In this document: in pieces, positions 1 to 8,397 of the stretch | Numbering within the stretch: position 1 is the first letter of the stretch | How the letters are laid out: each line of letters begins with the position of its first letter | Source: Curtobacterium luteum | GTDB taxonomy: Bacteria; Actinomycetota; Actinomycetes; Actinomycetales; Microbacteriaceae | Length of the DNA: 64,000 nt | Direction of reading: 5' to 3' | NCBI RefSeq assembly: GCF_001475545.1 | Contig: NZ_LDQC01000060.1 | Coordinates: 1-64,000, forward strand | Notes under the pieces: model-generated | What the model was told of the DNA's origin: nothing | Seen by the model: only the letters and a program-made list of their open reading frames with translations | Database searches by the model: none | Translations under genes and position numbers: made by a program

Positions 1-852
1 GTCCGGCGCCGCGGCGGCGTCGCGTGGCTCGGCCTCACCCCGTTCGCCGCGTACGTCCTCCTGTTCCTCGCCGTCCCCGCCGTGATCGCGGTCGGCAGCG
101 GGTTCTTCGACGCGTCCGGCCGGTTCACACTCGCCAACCTCGCCGCGTTCGCCGACCCCACCGTCCTCCGGGCCTTCGGTGCGTCCTCCGGTCTGTCCGC
201 CGTCTCCGCCGTGATCGGTGCGGTGGTCGGAGCCGTCGTGTGCTGGGCGCTGTCGGCGCTCCGACCTGACGGACTCGTCCGCTCCGTGATCGACGCCGCG
301 GCGAGCGTCCTCGCCCAGTTCGGCGGCGTCATGCTGGCCTTCGCGTTCATCGCCACGATCGGGGTGCAGGGGCTCGTCACGACCTGGCTGGTGTCGACGT
401 TCGGTGTCGACCTCAACGCGGGCGGCGCCTTCCTGTACACGGTCCCCGGCCTCGTCCTGCCCTACGTCTACTTCCAGGTGCCGCTCATGGTCCTCACGTT
501 CATGCCAGCCCTCGAGGGCGTGAGGACGCAGTGGGGCGAGGCCGCCGCCACGCTCGGCGCCTCCCGCGCGACGTACTGGCGGCGCATCGCCCTGCCCGTC
601 CTCGCCCCGGCGTTCTGGGGGTCGCTCCTGCTCCTCTTCGCGAACGCGTTCTCCTCGTTCGCGACCGCCGCGGCGCTCATCTCGCAGGGTGGCATCGTCC
701 CGCTGACGATCCGCGCGCAGCTCACGAGCGAGACGATCATCGGCCTCCAGAACGTCGCCGGGGTGCTCGCCCTCGGCATGGTGATCGTCATGGCCGTCGT
801 GATGGGCGCCTACTCCCTCCTGCAGCGACGGGCCGCGAGGTGGCAGCGGTGA
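1..852 (+). CDS. ABC importer permease, first subunit (5' end outside window)
   Basis: Inner-membrane permease of a binding-protein-dependent importer with the MetI-like fold, of the polyamine/iron/aminoethylphosphonate type. The frame is open from base 1, so the true start is upstream; 283 residues are visible. Several hydrophobic segments are present, and the cytoplasmic loop EAAATLGASRATYWRR at about residues 180-195 is the EAA motif that contacts the ATPase. The stop TGA overlaps the next gene's GTG. Together with the next two genes it makes a permease-permease-ATPase operon. The solute-binding protein, which would tell the substrate, is not in the window, so the substrate is unknown. Confidence 0.85.
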   Translation, partial: VRRRGGVAWLGLTPFAAYVLLFLAVPAVIAVGSGFFDASGRFTLANLAAFADPTVLRAFGASSGLSAVSAVIGAVVGAVVCWALSALRPDGLVRSVIDAAASVLAQFGGVMLAFAFIATIGVQGLVTTWLVSTFGVDLNAGGAFLYTVPGLVLPYVYFQVPLMVLTFMPALEGVRTQWGEAAATLGASRATYWRRIALPVLAPAFWGSLLLLFANAFSSFATAAALISQGGIVPLTIRAQLTSETIIGLQNVAGVLALGMVIVMAVVMGAYSLLQRRAARWQR

Positions 853-1709
853 CCGCGGACACCGCTCCGCGGACCCGGCCTGGAGGCACGGCTCGCCCCC
901 GCCGCTTCGGCGCGGCCCCGTCACGGGTCACCGCCGCGATCGTGCTGACCGTGGTCGGCGTCGTCTTCGCCCTCCCCCTCGTCGCGCTCCTGCAGTTCAC
1001 GTTCCGTCAGGGCACCGACGGCGGCCTGACCCTCGACCACTACACGGCGCTCGCCGACCCGGTGAACGCCGCGACCTACCAGCCGGTGTTCGACGGCCTC
1101 GGCGCTTCGCTGCTCATCGCCGTCATCACGGTGGCGATCGTGCTCACGGTGCTCCTGCCGGCGCAGATCATCACCGCACTCCGCTACCCGAGGCTCCGCC
1201 GGGTACTCGAGTTCGTGTGCATCGTGCCGATCACCGTCCCCGTGGTGGTGCTCGTCGTCGGGTTCATCCCCGTGTACCAGGTGGTGTCGCAGGCGTTCGG
1301 GTCCGGCGCCTGGACGCTCGCGTTCGCCATCGGCATCGTGTCGTTGCCGTTCGCGTTCCGCCCCATCGCCGCCGCCCTCACGGCGATGGACGTCGCCGTC
1401 CTGTCCGAGGCCGCCCGGTCCCTCGGTGCCTCCTGGTGGACCGTGACCTGGCGCGTCCTGCTGCCGAACCTCCGCCGCGGGATCACCGCCGCGTGCTTCC
1501 TCACGATCACGGTCGTCCTCGGCGAGTACACCCTCGCCTCGTTCCTCTCCCGCACGACGTTCCAGACGGCGCTGCTGCTCGTGCAGTCGACCGACCCGTA
1601 CGTCGCCGCGATCTTCTCCCTCGCAGCACTCCTCTTCGGGTTCGTGCTGCTCGTCGTCATCGGTCGGGTCGGCGCACACCGTCGGAACGGCCCGAAGGAG
1701 TCCGCATGA
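849..1709 (+). CDS. ABC importer permease, second subunit
   Basis: Second membrane permease of the same importer, 286 residues, with about six hydrophobic segments. Its EAA-type loop SEAARSLGASWWTVTW lies near residue 187. The GTG at 849 is chosen because it forms a GTGA overlap with the preceding stop; a GTG at 840 is also in frame. The first 25 residues are polar and Arg/Pro-rich, and their DNA carries a copy of the 20-base dispersed motif (877-897), so that tail may have been lengthened by the repeat. The stop overlaps the ATG of the ATPase gene. Resembles PotC/AfuB-type permeases; substrate not assignable. Confidence 0.85.
   Translation: MTADTAPRTRPGGTARPRRFGAAPSRVTAAIVLTVVGVVFALPLVALLQFTFRQGTDGGLTLDHYTALADPVNAATYQPVFDGLGASLLIAVITVAIVLTVLLPAQIITALRYPRLRRVLEFVCIVPITVPVVVLVVGFIPVYQVVSQAFGSGAWTLAFAIGIVSLPFAFRPIAAALTAMDVAVLSEAARSLGASWWTVTWRVLLPNLRRGITAACFLTITVVLGEYTLASFLSRTTFQTALLLVQSTDPYVAAIFSLAALLFGFVLLVVIGRVGAHRRNGPKESA
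877..897 (+). repeat. dispersed 20-base motif, copy in permease coding region
   Basis: GGCCTGGAGGCACGG core followed by CTCGCC, plus orientation. It is read in frame as Pro-Gly-Gly-Thr-Ala-Arg near the N-terminus of the second permease. Confidence 0.6.
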
Positions 1710-2776
1710 CCACCACCGCCCCCGCTGCACCGGCCGCGCTCGCGAGCACCGGCGCCACGGTCGAGCTCGTCGACGTCGAGAAGCACTACGGCGCGCACCG
1801 GGCCCTCGCCGGGCTGTCGCTCCGGATCGAGCCGGGCGAGTTCGTCTCGCTCCTCGGCCCGTCGGGCTGCGGCAAGACCACGGCGCTCCGGGCACTCGCG
1901 GGCCTCGAGGCCGTCGACGCCGGCACCGTCCGCATCGACGGCTCCGACGTCAGCGCCGTGCCGGTCAACCGCCGCGACATCGGCATGGTGTTCCAGCAGT
2001 ACTCGCTCTTCCCGCACATGACGGTCCGGCAGAACGTCGCGTTCGGCCTCGAGATGCGGAAGGTCGCGGCAGCGGCGCGGCGCGAGCGGGTCGTCGAGGC
2101 GCTCGACATGGTCCACCTCGCCGAGTTCGCCGACCGGTACCCGCACCAACTCTCGGGTGGACAGCAGCAGCGGGTCGCCCTCGCCCGTGCCCTCGTCACC
2201 CGACCCCGGGTGCTGCTGCTCGACGAGCCGCTCTCCGCGCTCGACGCCAAGGTCCGGGTCTCGCTCCGCGACGAGATCCGCCGCATCCAGAGCGACCTCG
2301 GAATCACGACCGTGTTCGTCACCCACGACCAGGAGGAAGCGCTCGCCGTCTCCGACCGGATCGCGGTGATGCGGGCGGGGAACATCGAGCAGGTCGGCAC
2401 GCCGGAGGAGCTCTACCGCAGTCCGGCCTCGGCGTTCACGGCGGACTTCGTCGGGCAGTCGAACCGGATGCACGGCGACCTCCGCGGCGGCGACGTGTTC
2501 GTGTACGGCTTCACGGTGCCGGCGATCGACCGTGCGGCTGCGGACGGGCCGGTGGTCGCCTACGTCCGCCCCGAGGACGTGGCCTTCGCATCCGAGGGCA
2601 TCACCGGCACCGTCGTGTCGTCGAGCTTCCTGGGGTCGATCCGTCGCACGACCGTCCGCCTCGACGACGACACCATCGTCACCGTCCAGCACGAGGTCGG
2701 TGACCGCCGCGTGGCCGGTGAGCCGGTCGCCGTGCGCCTGACCGGCGCACCCGTCGCGGTCGCGCCGCTCGCGTAG
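1706..2776 (+). CDS. ABC importer ATPase, PotA/UgpC type with TOBE tail
   Basis: ATP-hydrolysing subunit that energises the two permeases encoded just upstream; 356 residues. Walker A GPSGCGKT is at about residue 51, the signature LSGGQQQR at about 150, Walker B LLLDEP at about 171, and the switch histidine is in VTHDQEE. The last 110 residues fit a TOBE regulatory domain. The ATG overlaps the previous stop (ATGA) and AAGGAG lies just upstream. The family also includes thiamine, iron, polyamine, sugar and phosphonate importers; nothing in the window decides between them. Confidence 0.88.
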   Translation: MTTTAPAAPAALASTGATVELVDVEKHYGAHRALAGLSLRIEPGEFVSLLGPSGCGKTTALRALAGLEAVDAGTVRIDGSDVSAVPVNRRDIGMVFQQYSLFPHMTVRQNVAFGLEMRKVAAAARRERVVEALDMVHLAEFADRYPHQLSGGQQQRVALARALVTRPRVLLLDEPLSALDAKVRVSLRDEIRRIQSDLGITTVFVTHDQEEALAVSDRIAVMRAGNIEQVGTPEELYRSPASAFTADFVGQSNRMHGDLRGGDVFVYGFTVPAIDRAAADGPVVAYVRPEDVAFASEGITGTVVSSSFLGSIRRTTVRLDDDTIVTVQHEVGDRRVAGEPVAVRLTGAPVAVAPLA

Positions 2777-2794
2777 CGCAGGCGCCGCGACCGG

Positions 2795-2875
2795 GCCGAG
2801 TCTCGGCTCGGTGGACGGTTCCGCGGCGAGGCGATCGCGGAACCGTCCGCCTGCCCGAGTCTCGGCTCCGCGCCG
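2795..2875. repeat. palindromic intergenic element, type CCGAGTCTCGG
   Basis: A 13-bp perfect inverted repeat, GGACGGTTCCGCG (2813-2825) and CGCGGAACCGTCC (2836-2848), is bracketed on both sides by the short palindrome CCGAGTCTCGG. A second element with the same plan but different arm sequence lies at 26523-26595, and a diverged tandem version at 42374-42562. It follows the importer operon and could act as a terminator, but it lacks a T tract. Nature unknown. Confidence 0.6.
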
Positions 2876-2900
2876 ACGGACGGGAGGCGCGGTGCGGGCC

Positions 2901-2919
2901 CGATCCGTGCCTCCAGGCC
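2901..2919 (-). repeat. dispersed 20-base motif, intergenic copy
   Basis: Minus-strand copy reading GGCCTGGAGGCACGGATCG, between the importer operon and the Nudix gene. Confidence 0.6.
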
Positions 2920-2960
2920 GTCAGACGGGCGCGTCGCACCGATCCGTCAGTGCCGACCCG

Positions 2961-3440
2961 TCAGCGCTGGAAGCGCGTCGCCACCTCGTCCGCCAGCGCG
3001 GCGTCGACGCGGGCGTGCATGTCGTCCGACATGGGCGGGAGGGCGTCCAGCCGTGCCCAGAACGCCTCGGTGTTCTCGCCGTCGGCGGGGAAGGGCGTGC
3101 CCGAGACCCAGCGGAACGCGAACACGAGGTCGAGGTACTGCGCGCGGTCGCCGTTCGGGTACGTCATCTCCGGGAGCACCTGCACCCATGCGAGCCGCTC
3201 GGCCTCCGCGACGACGTCGGCTTCCTCGAGGACCTCGCGTGCCGCGGCCACGGCCGGTTCCTCGCCGGGGTCGACGATGCCGGTCACCGGCGTGTACGCG
3301 CCCGTGTCGGCCCGACGGACGACCAGGAGCTCGCGGTCGTCGCCGGAGCCGCGCGTGACCACGGCGGTGACGCCGGTGAGCCAGAGCGGGTGGTTCCCGA
3401 TGCGCTCGCGGAGGGAGAGGACGAAGTCGGGGGTCGGCAC
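2961..3440 (-). CDS. Nudix hydrolase
   Basis: Pyrophosphohydrolase of the Nudix superfamily, 159 residues, presumed cytosolic. The Nudix box runs from Gly54 to about residue 76 (G-x5-E-x7-REVLEE-x-D), keeping the metal-binding REVLEE core. Substrate cannot be told from sequence; many such actinobacterial proteins act on oxidised nucleotides or NAD-like compounds. It stands alone, divergent from nagB. The GTG start at 3440 is preceded by TAGCGT with a 6-base gap, so the mRNA is probably leaderless. Confidence 0.85.
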   Translation of the reverse strand: MPTPDFVLSLRERIGNHPLWLTGVTAVVTRGSGDDRELLVVRRADTGAYTPVTGIVDPGEEPAVAAAREVLEEADVVAEAERLAWVQVLPEMTYPNGDRAQYLDLVFAFRWVSGTPFPADGENTEAFWARLDALPPMSDDMHARVDAALADEVATRFQR

Positions 3441-3446
3441 GAACCC

Positions 3447-3452
3447 ACGCTA
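3447..3452 (-). promoter_or_regulatory. leaderless -10 box of the Nudix gene
   Basis: On the minus strand TAGCGT ends 6 bases before the GTG at 3440, placing the transcription start at or next to the start codon. No clear -35 box. Confidence 0.5.
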
Positions 3453-3470
3453 CGGCACACCCTGTCGCGG

Positions 3471-3486
3471 ACTGGTCATGACCAGT
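3471..3486. promoter_or_regulatory. GntR-type (DasR/NagR-like dre) operator of nagB
   Basis: ACTGGTCATGACCAGT is a perfect 16-bp palindrome ending 11 bases before the nagB start. It matches the form of dre sites bound by the HutC-subfamily GntR regulators DasR and NagR, whose ligands are amino-sugar phosphates. Its last base is the first base of the nagB -10 box, so a bound repressor would block RNA polymerase directly. The regulator gene is not in the window. Confidence 0.75.
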
Positions 3487-3491
3487 AGGGT
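3486..3491 (+). promoter_or_regulatory. leaderless -10 box of nagB
   Basis: TAGGGT is followed by 6 bases and the GTG start codon of nagB. It abuts the palindromic operator. Confidence 0.6.
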
Positions 3492-3497
3492 GGCTCC

Positions 3498-4283
3498 GTG
3501 GAGATCATCATCCTGCCCACGCCGGCGGAGGTCGGTCGCGTCGCCGCGGCCAAGATCGCCTCCGTCGTCGCGAAGAAGCCGTCCGCCGTCATCGGTCTCG
3601 CCACCGGGTCCAGCCCGCAGGGCATCTACGCCGACCTGCAGCGTCGCGTCGACGCCGGCGAGATCTCGTTCGCCGAGGCCCGCGGGTTCGCCCTCGACGA
3701 GTACGTCGGGATCCCGCTCGAGCACCCGGAGTCGTACGCGTCGGTCATCGCCCGTGACGTCGTCGGCCCGCTCGGCTTCGATCCGTCGCGCGTCCGCGTG
3801 CCGGACGGCCGCGCCGCCGACCTCGAGTTCGCCGCGAAGGAGTACGACGCCGCGATCCGAGCCGCGGGTGGGGTCGACGTGCAGATCCTCGGCATCGGTG
3901 CGAACGGGCACATCGGCTTCAACGAGCCGACCTCGTCGTTCGCGTCCCGTACCCGTATCAAGACCCTCGCGCCGTCCACCCGCGAGGCGAACGCCCGGTT
4001 CTTCGACTCCCCGGACCAGGTGCCGACGCACTGCATGACGCAGGGCCTCGGCACCATCCTCGAGGCCGGCGAGCTCGTCCTCGTCGCGCAGGGCTCGGCC
4101 AAGGCGGACGCGGTCGCCGCCGCGGTCGAGGGGCCGCTGTCGTCGTTCGTTCCCGGCTCGGCGCTGCAGCTGCACCAGCACGCGACCGTCGTGGTCGACG
4201 AGGAGGCCGCTGCCGGACTCCGGCTCGCCGACTACTACCGCTACACGTACGACAACAAGCCGGAGTGGCAGCGGTTCGAGTGA
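3498..4283 (+). CDS. nagB: glucosamine-6-phosphate deaminase
   Basis: Converts glucosamine 6-phosphate to fructose 6-phosphate and ammonia, the last step of N-acetylglucosamine use. Length 261 residues, close to the usual 260-266. GLATGSSP at residues 33-40 binds the phosphate, FALDEYVGI holds the catalytic aspartate region, and IGANGHIGFNEP is the active-site loop. Its pathway partner nagA lies 8 kb away on the other strand (12534-13760). Start is GTG with a leaderless -10 box and a dre-like operator immediately upstream, so induction by amino sugars is likely. Confidence 0.95.
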   Translation: MEIIILPTPAEVGRVAAAKIASVVAKKPSAVIGLATGSSPQGIYADLQRRVDAGEISFAEARGFALDEYVGIPLEHPESYASVIARDVVGPLGFDPSRVRVPDGRAADLEFAAKEYDAAIRAAGGVDVQILGIGANGHIGFNEPTSSFASRTRIKTLAPSTREANARFFDSPDQVPTHCMTQGLGTILEAGELVLVAQGSAKADAVAAAVEGPLSSFVPGSALQLHQHATVVVDEEAAAGLRLADYYRYTYDNKPEWQRFE

Positions 4284-4308
4284 CGGCGGTGCTGCGCGCC
4301 GCGCCCGC

Positions 4309-5484
4309 TCAGCGCACCGCGCTGAGTCGTGTCAGCGCCTCGTCGAGCGTCTCGGCTGAGCAGCCGAAGTTCAGGCGGACGTGGCCCGCGCCCTGACGAC
4401 CGAAGTCGAGCCCGCGTGACAGGGCGACCTCCGCCCGGTCCAGCAGGACCGCGGCCGGGTCGTCGCCGAACGGCAGCGCGCCGAGGTCGATCCAGGCGAG
4501 GTAGGACGCCTGCGGCTGCCGGTACCGTGCGCCGGGCAGGACGTCGCCGAGTCGCTCGGCCAGCGTCCTCCGGTTCACGGTCAGCTCGGTGAGCAGCGAG
4601 GCGAGCCAGGGGCTGCCCGCGCGGAAGGCCGCCGCGCTCGCGGTGTAGCCGAGGATCCCGGTGCGTTCCACGACCTCGGTCGGCATGCCGTCGAACCAGG
4701 TCCGTGCTCGCTCCGACGCCCCGACCATCAGGGCGCACTTGGTCCCGGCGAGGTTCCACGCCTTGCTCGCGCTCGTCAGGGCGACACCGAGGTCGGCGGC
4801 TTCGGGGCACGAGTCGAGGAAGGGTGTGAAGACCGCGTCTCCGTGGGTCAGTGGCGCGTGGATCTCGTCGGACACCACCACGGCGTCGTGCTCCGCGGCG
4901 AGACGGGCGAGGGCGGCGAGCTCGTCACGGGGGTGCACGAGGCCGAGGGGGTTGTGCGGGTTGCAGAGCAGCACTGTCCGGACACCGTCGGTGAACGCCC
5001 GACGGACACCGTCGAGGTCCATGCGCCATCCCGCTGTCGTGGCGGCGGCGTCCTCGCCGTCCTCGTCGTCCGGCGGCAGCAGGGGGACCTCGGTCACGGT
5101 GCCGCCGGCCTCGGTCACGTAGTCCCAGAACGGTGGGTAGACGGGCGGCATGACGACGACGCGGTCACCCGGCTCGATGACCCGGCGCAGCGTCTCGACG
5201 GCCGCGACCGAGACGTCCGTCGTCGTCCGCACGAGGTCCGGGTCGACCCGCCACGACCAGCGGTCACGGGCGAAGTCGGCGAAGGCCTCGGGCAGCGCAC
5301 GGCCGTGGCCCACGTACCCGGTGTCCCCGTTCGTGACCGCGGCCAGGAGCGCCTCCCGGACCGGTTCGGCGAGCGTGCTGTCCATCTCGGCGACGAACAT
5401 CGGCAGGACCTCCGGCGGGAAGGTCGTGTACTTCTCGCTCGTGCGGGTACGGTGCGCGTCGAACGCGGAGACCATGACGCTCAT
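4309..5484 (-). CDS. MalY/PatB-family PLP aminotransferase, likely cystathionine beta-lyase
   Basis: Fold-type I PLP enzyme of 391 residues, typical for MalY/PatB (C-S lyase). CNPHNPLG (about 174-181) and SDEIHAPL (205-212) are cofactor-binding motifs, and SKAWNLAGTK places the Schiff-base lysine at about Lys241. The family cleaves cystathionine to homocysteine, pyruvate and ammonia; some members mainly act as regulators or desulfhydrases. AAGGA precedes the ATG at a good distance. It is convergent with nagB and divergent from the MFS gene. Confidence 0.87.
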   Translation of the reverse strand: MSVMVSAFDAHRTRTSEKYTTFPPEVLPMFVAEMDSTLAEPVREALLAAVTNGDTGYVGHGRALPEAFADFARDRWSWRVDPDLVRTTTDVSVAAVETLRRVIEPGDRVVVMPPVYPPFWDYVTEAGGTVTEVPLLPPDDEDGEDAAATTAGWRMDLDGVRRAFTDGVRTVLLCNPHNPLGLVHPRDELAALARLAAEHDAVVVSDEIHAPLTHGDAVFTPFLDSCPEAADLGVALTSASKAWNLAGTKCALMVGASERARTWFDGMPTEVVERTGILGYTASAAAFRAGSPWLASLLTELTVNRRTLAERLGDVLPGARYRQPQASYLAWIDLGALPFGDDPAAVLLDRAEVALSRGLDFGRQGAGHVRLNFGCSAETLDEALTRLSAVR

Positions 5485-5575
5485 GCAGTCATCCTTGCAG
5501 GCGGTGCCGTCGGGGTACGCCCAGACGCCGCACGCTGCGAGTCGCCGCGCCCGACGCGCCTACCGTGGCGGTGTC

Positions 5576-7168
5576 ATGGCTGCCGAACACCGCAAACCCG
5601 TCGAGCCCGATGCGGCTCCCACCGTCGCACACCACGCCGCGCACCACGCGGCGGCCGTCGACACGCCCGCAGCGCCGTCGACCCCTTCCTCTCCCTCGTC
5701 CGCGCCCACGTCACCTGCCCAGCGGGACGGCGGCCCCGACGACGGCCAGCCGGACCCGAACCGCTGGAAGGCCCTCGTCATCTGCCTGCTCGGCGGCGGC
5801 ATCGTGCTCCTCGACGTGTCGATCGTCAACGTCGCACTGCAGTCGATCTCGTCCGGGCTGCCCGGAGCCACCCCCGAGGCCGTGCAATGGATCCTCTCCG
5901 GGTACGCCCTGGCGTTCGGACTCCTGCTCGTGCCGGGTGGCCGACTCGGTGACGCCTCGGGTCGCCGACGCATGTTCGTCATCGGCGTCGGCCTCTTCAC
6001 GCTCGCGAGCGCGCTCTGCGGGTTCGCTCCGAACGGCCTCGTGCTCGTGATCGCGCGGCTCGTGCAGGGCTTCGCGGGCGGTCTGCTCACCCCGCAGGTC
6101 ACCGCGCTCATCCAGCAGCTCTTCCGCGGCAAGGAGCGCGGCACTGCGTTCGGCCTCTTCGGCGCCACGGTCGGCATCGCCACCGCGATCGGCCCCCTCG
6201 TCGGCGGTCTGCTCATCACGGCGTTCGGGACCGAGAACGGGTGGCGCTTCGTGTTCTTCGTGAACCTGCCCGTGGGGCTCGTCACGATGCTCCTGGCGTT
6301 CCGGTACCTGCCCGCCACCGCCAAGGCGGAGCACGGCCGGAAGCACGACTTCGACCCGGTCGGCATCGTCCTGCTCGGTGCCGCCGTCGTCGCGCTCCTG
6401 CTGCCCTTCGTGCAGTCCGAGGTGTGGAAGGGCAACACGAAGTACTGGCTCGTGGTCGTCGCGGTCGTGTTCGCCGTGCTCTTCGTGCTGTGGGAGCGCC
6501 ACTACGGCACGAGCAAGGAGCCGGTCATCGACCTCGGGCTCTTCCGCCGCCGGTCGTTCTCCCTCGGAGTCGGCCTCGCGACGCTCTACTTCGCCGGCTT
6601 CACCCCGCTGTTCTTCGTCCTCACGCTGGCGCTGCAGTCCGGGCTGAAGTACTCGGCCCTGCTCGCCGGACTGTCCTCGGTCCCGTTCGCGATCGGGTCC
6701 GGCATCGCGTCGACCATCGGCGGGCGGATCGTCCACCGCTTCGGTCGACAGCTCATCGTCGTCGGCACGATCCTCGTGCTGCTCGGCCTCGGTGGGGTCA
6801 TCTGGGTCGTCGCGAACCACTACCGCTCCGACCTTGGATGGTGGCTCGTCGTGCCGTTGCTCGTCGCGGGCATCGGCTCCGGCCTCACGATCTCCCCGAA
6901 CCAGACCCTCACGCTGTCCGAGGTGCCGGTCCAGCAGGGCGGATCCGCCGGTGGGCTCATCCAGGTCGGCGCGCGGGTCGGCTCGGCCATCGGCATCGCG
7001 GCGGTCGGCAGCGTCTTCTACTCGGCGCTCGCCGACTCGAAGGGCGACTACGGGCAGGGGCTGCCGCTCGGCCTCGGGGTCGCGCTCGTGTTCGTCGCTG
7101 CCGCGCTCGTGGCGGGCATCGTGGACGTCGTCGTCGGGAAGGTCAAGGGGACCGAAGCGTCGGTCTGA
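5576..7168 (+). CDS. MFS drug exporter, DHA2 (EmrB/QacA) type
   Basis: Proton-coupled multidrug exporter of 530 residues with about 14 hydrophobic segments. A Pro/Ala/His/Ser-rich cytoplasmic tail of about 60 residues precedes the first helix. GGRLGDASGRRRMFVIG is the loop 2-3 MFS signature and GPLVGGLL fits the antiporter motif C region. ATG at 5576 follows TACCGT (5561-5566) by 9 bases, so the leader is at most 2-3 nt. It ends 3 bp before the convergent gene's stop. Substrate unknown. Confidence 0.85.
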   Translation: MAAEHRKPVEPDAAPTVAHHAAHHAAAVDTPAAPSTPSSPSSAPTSPAQRDGGPDDGQPDPNRWKALVICLLGGGIVLLDVSIVNVALQSISSGLPGATPEAVQWILSGYALAFGLLLVPGGRLGDASGRRRMFVIGVGLFTLASALCGFAPNGLVLVIARLVQGFAGGLLTPQVTALIQQLFRGKERGTAFGLFGATVGIATAIGPLVGGLLITAFGTENGWRFVFFVNLPVGLVTMLLAFRYLPATAKAEHGRKHDFDPVGIVLLGAAVVALLLPFVQSEVWKGNTKYWLVVVAVVFAVLFVLWERHYGTSKEPVIDLGLFRRRSFSLGVGLATLYFAGFTPLFFVLTLALQSGLKYSALLAGLSSVPFAIGSGIASTIGGRIVHRFGRQLIVVGTILVLLGLGGVIWVVANHYRSDLGWWLVVPLLVAGIGSGLTISPNQTLTLSEVPVQQGGSAGGLIQVGARVGSAIGIAAVGSVFYSALADSKGDYGQGLPLGLGVALVFVAAALVAGIVDVVVGKVKGTEASV

Positions 7169-7171
7169 CCG

Positions 7172-7438
7172 TCAGGCGACGATCCCGGGTTCGTCGGGCG
7201 CCGCGAGCGCCCGACGCATCTCGGACGTCGGGGCCTCCCAGAGCGGAGCATCCGTCCGGACGACGGCGAGTACGTCGTCGATCATCCCGGTGCGTACCGA
7301 GATGCCCTCGGCACGGGCGACTCGTCGGACCGCGGCGCGGAGCTCGGCGATCGGTGTGTCCGCGTCCGCGCGGATCACGGACTGACCTGCCGCCGCCGCG
7401 CGGTCGACCATCTCGCGGGCAACCGAGGCGACGTCCAT
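7172..7438 (-). CDS. small protein of unknown function
   Basis: An 88-residue, probably cytosolic protein, Ala/Arg-rich and helical in character, with no membrane segment and no motif I recognise. The ATG at 7438 is the best start. Codon use resembles its neighbours, with G/C at third positions. It is convergent with the exporter gene. I cannot assign a function. Confidence 0.6.
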   Translation of the reverse strand: MDVASVAREMVDRAAAAGQSVIRADADTPIAELRAAVRRVARAEGISVRTGMIDDVLAVVRTDAPLWEAPTSEMRRALAAPDEPGIVA

Positions 7439-7506
7439 CCGCCGATCGTGCCCCTCACACGGTTGCTCCGTAAGCAGGATGCGACACCGACTGGCAAGCT
7501 CGGGTG

Positions 7507-7713
7507 ATGGAGTTGTGGGGAGCGTTGATCGCCGTTGCGCTCGGCGCGCTCGCGATGTTCCTCCGGTCCGCGGTCCTTGCCGTGCGCCCGGACGGGTTCG
7601 GACGCGGCCGGCTGCACCGCGGCGCAGCGGCTCCGTGGTTCTGGGGCGCGAACGCCGTCGTGGTGATCGACGGCGTCCCGCTCTTCGGCTGGGCGTACCT
7701 GCTCGACCACTGA
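7507..7713 (+). CDS. small membrane protein of unknown function
   Basis: A 68-residue frame starting ELWGALIAVALGALAMFLRS after Met1, which forms one clear membrane helix, followed by a basic Arg/Gly loop and a second moderately hydrophobic stretch near the C-terminus. It fills the gap between two minus-strand genes. A GTG three bases earlier is an alternative start. No family recognised. Support rests on the membrane helix and frame composition only. Confidence 0.45.
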   Translation: MELWGALIAVALGALAMFLRSAVLAVRPDGFGRGRLHRGAAAPWFWGANAVVVIDGVPLFGWAYLLDH

Positions 7714-7725
7714 TCCGGGGAGAGG

Positions 7726-8397
7726 TCAGGTGCGGAGCTCGGTCCGCACGGGCTTGAGCCGCTCCGGGGCGTCCGTCGCAGGGGTCCACTCGCACGTGAA
7801 CGTCCCGCGGTACCCGAAGAGGAACCCGAACACCCGGTTGTGCACCTCGAGGTCGACGTGGAACGCCTCGTCCTCGTCCGACCACCACTCGTGCAGGGTT
7901 GCCCGTCCACTGAAGAGCATCGGGAAGCGGAAGGCGATCGGCCCCTCGTAGAAGCGCTGCGCGTCGGACCGCAGCACGAGACCGCCGCGCTCATCGACCG
8001 AGAGGTCGAGGTCAACCGCCAGGTGCTGGTGCGATCCGAGGTAGTCGAGCACCCGCCCCTCGACGAGCACCATCGTCGCGTCGAACCGCGCTGTCCTGCC
8101 GGGCTTCGTCGTGTAGGTTCGCACGAAGGTCACCGTCTCGCGGCCGAAGCGGTCGCGGTACGGGTAGTTCTCGATCGTGAACGGCACGTCCGTCCCGACG
8201 TCGGGCACGAGGATGTTCCGCAGCCGACCGATCTGCAGGAACGGCACCGTCCACCACGGACCGCGACGGATCGACGCCATCACCCCACGCCCGGTGCACG
8301 CCTCGGCCGCGTCGAGTCCGACGCCGAACCGGCGCTGCATCATGGGGTGGAGCCGTTGGAAGTCGGCGCCGAGCGCCGCTTCGAAGACGGATGTCAC
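7726..8397 (-). CDS. DUF4166 family protein
   Basis: A 223-residue protein matching the DUF4166 pattern: FEAALGADFQRLHPMMQRRF at the N-terminus, ACTGRGVM at about residues 34-41, and VPFTIENYPYRD and FVRTYTTKPGR mid-protein. The family is found alone or fused to reductases; biochemical function unknown. The GTG at 8397 overlaps the preceding stop (GTGA). It is the last gene of a four-gene operon with an SRPBCC protein, a BLUF-like/TetR fusion and an RsbU-like phosphatase. Confidence 0.8.
   Translation of the reverse strand: MTSVFEAALGADFQRLHPMMQRRFGVGLDAAEACTGRGVMASIRRGPWWTVPFLQIGRLRNILVPDVGTDVPFTIENYPYRDRFGRETVTFVRTYTTKPGRTARFDATMVLVEGRVLDYLGSHQHLAVDLDLSVDERGGLVLRSDAQRFYEGPIAFRFPMLFSGRATLHEWWSDEDEAFHVDLEVHNRVFGFLFGYRGTFTCEWTPATDAPERLKPVRTELRT

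Noticed and set aside
921-2692. Long open frames antisense to the ABC importer genes
   Set aside because: They are Arg/Asp/His-rich mirror frames produced by high GC at third positions; the sense frames have clear ABC-transporter motifs.
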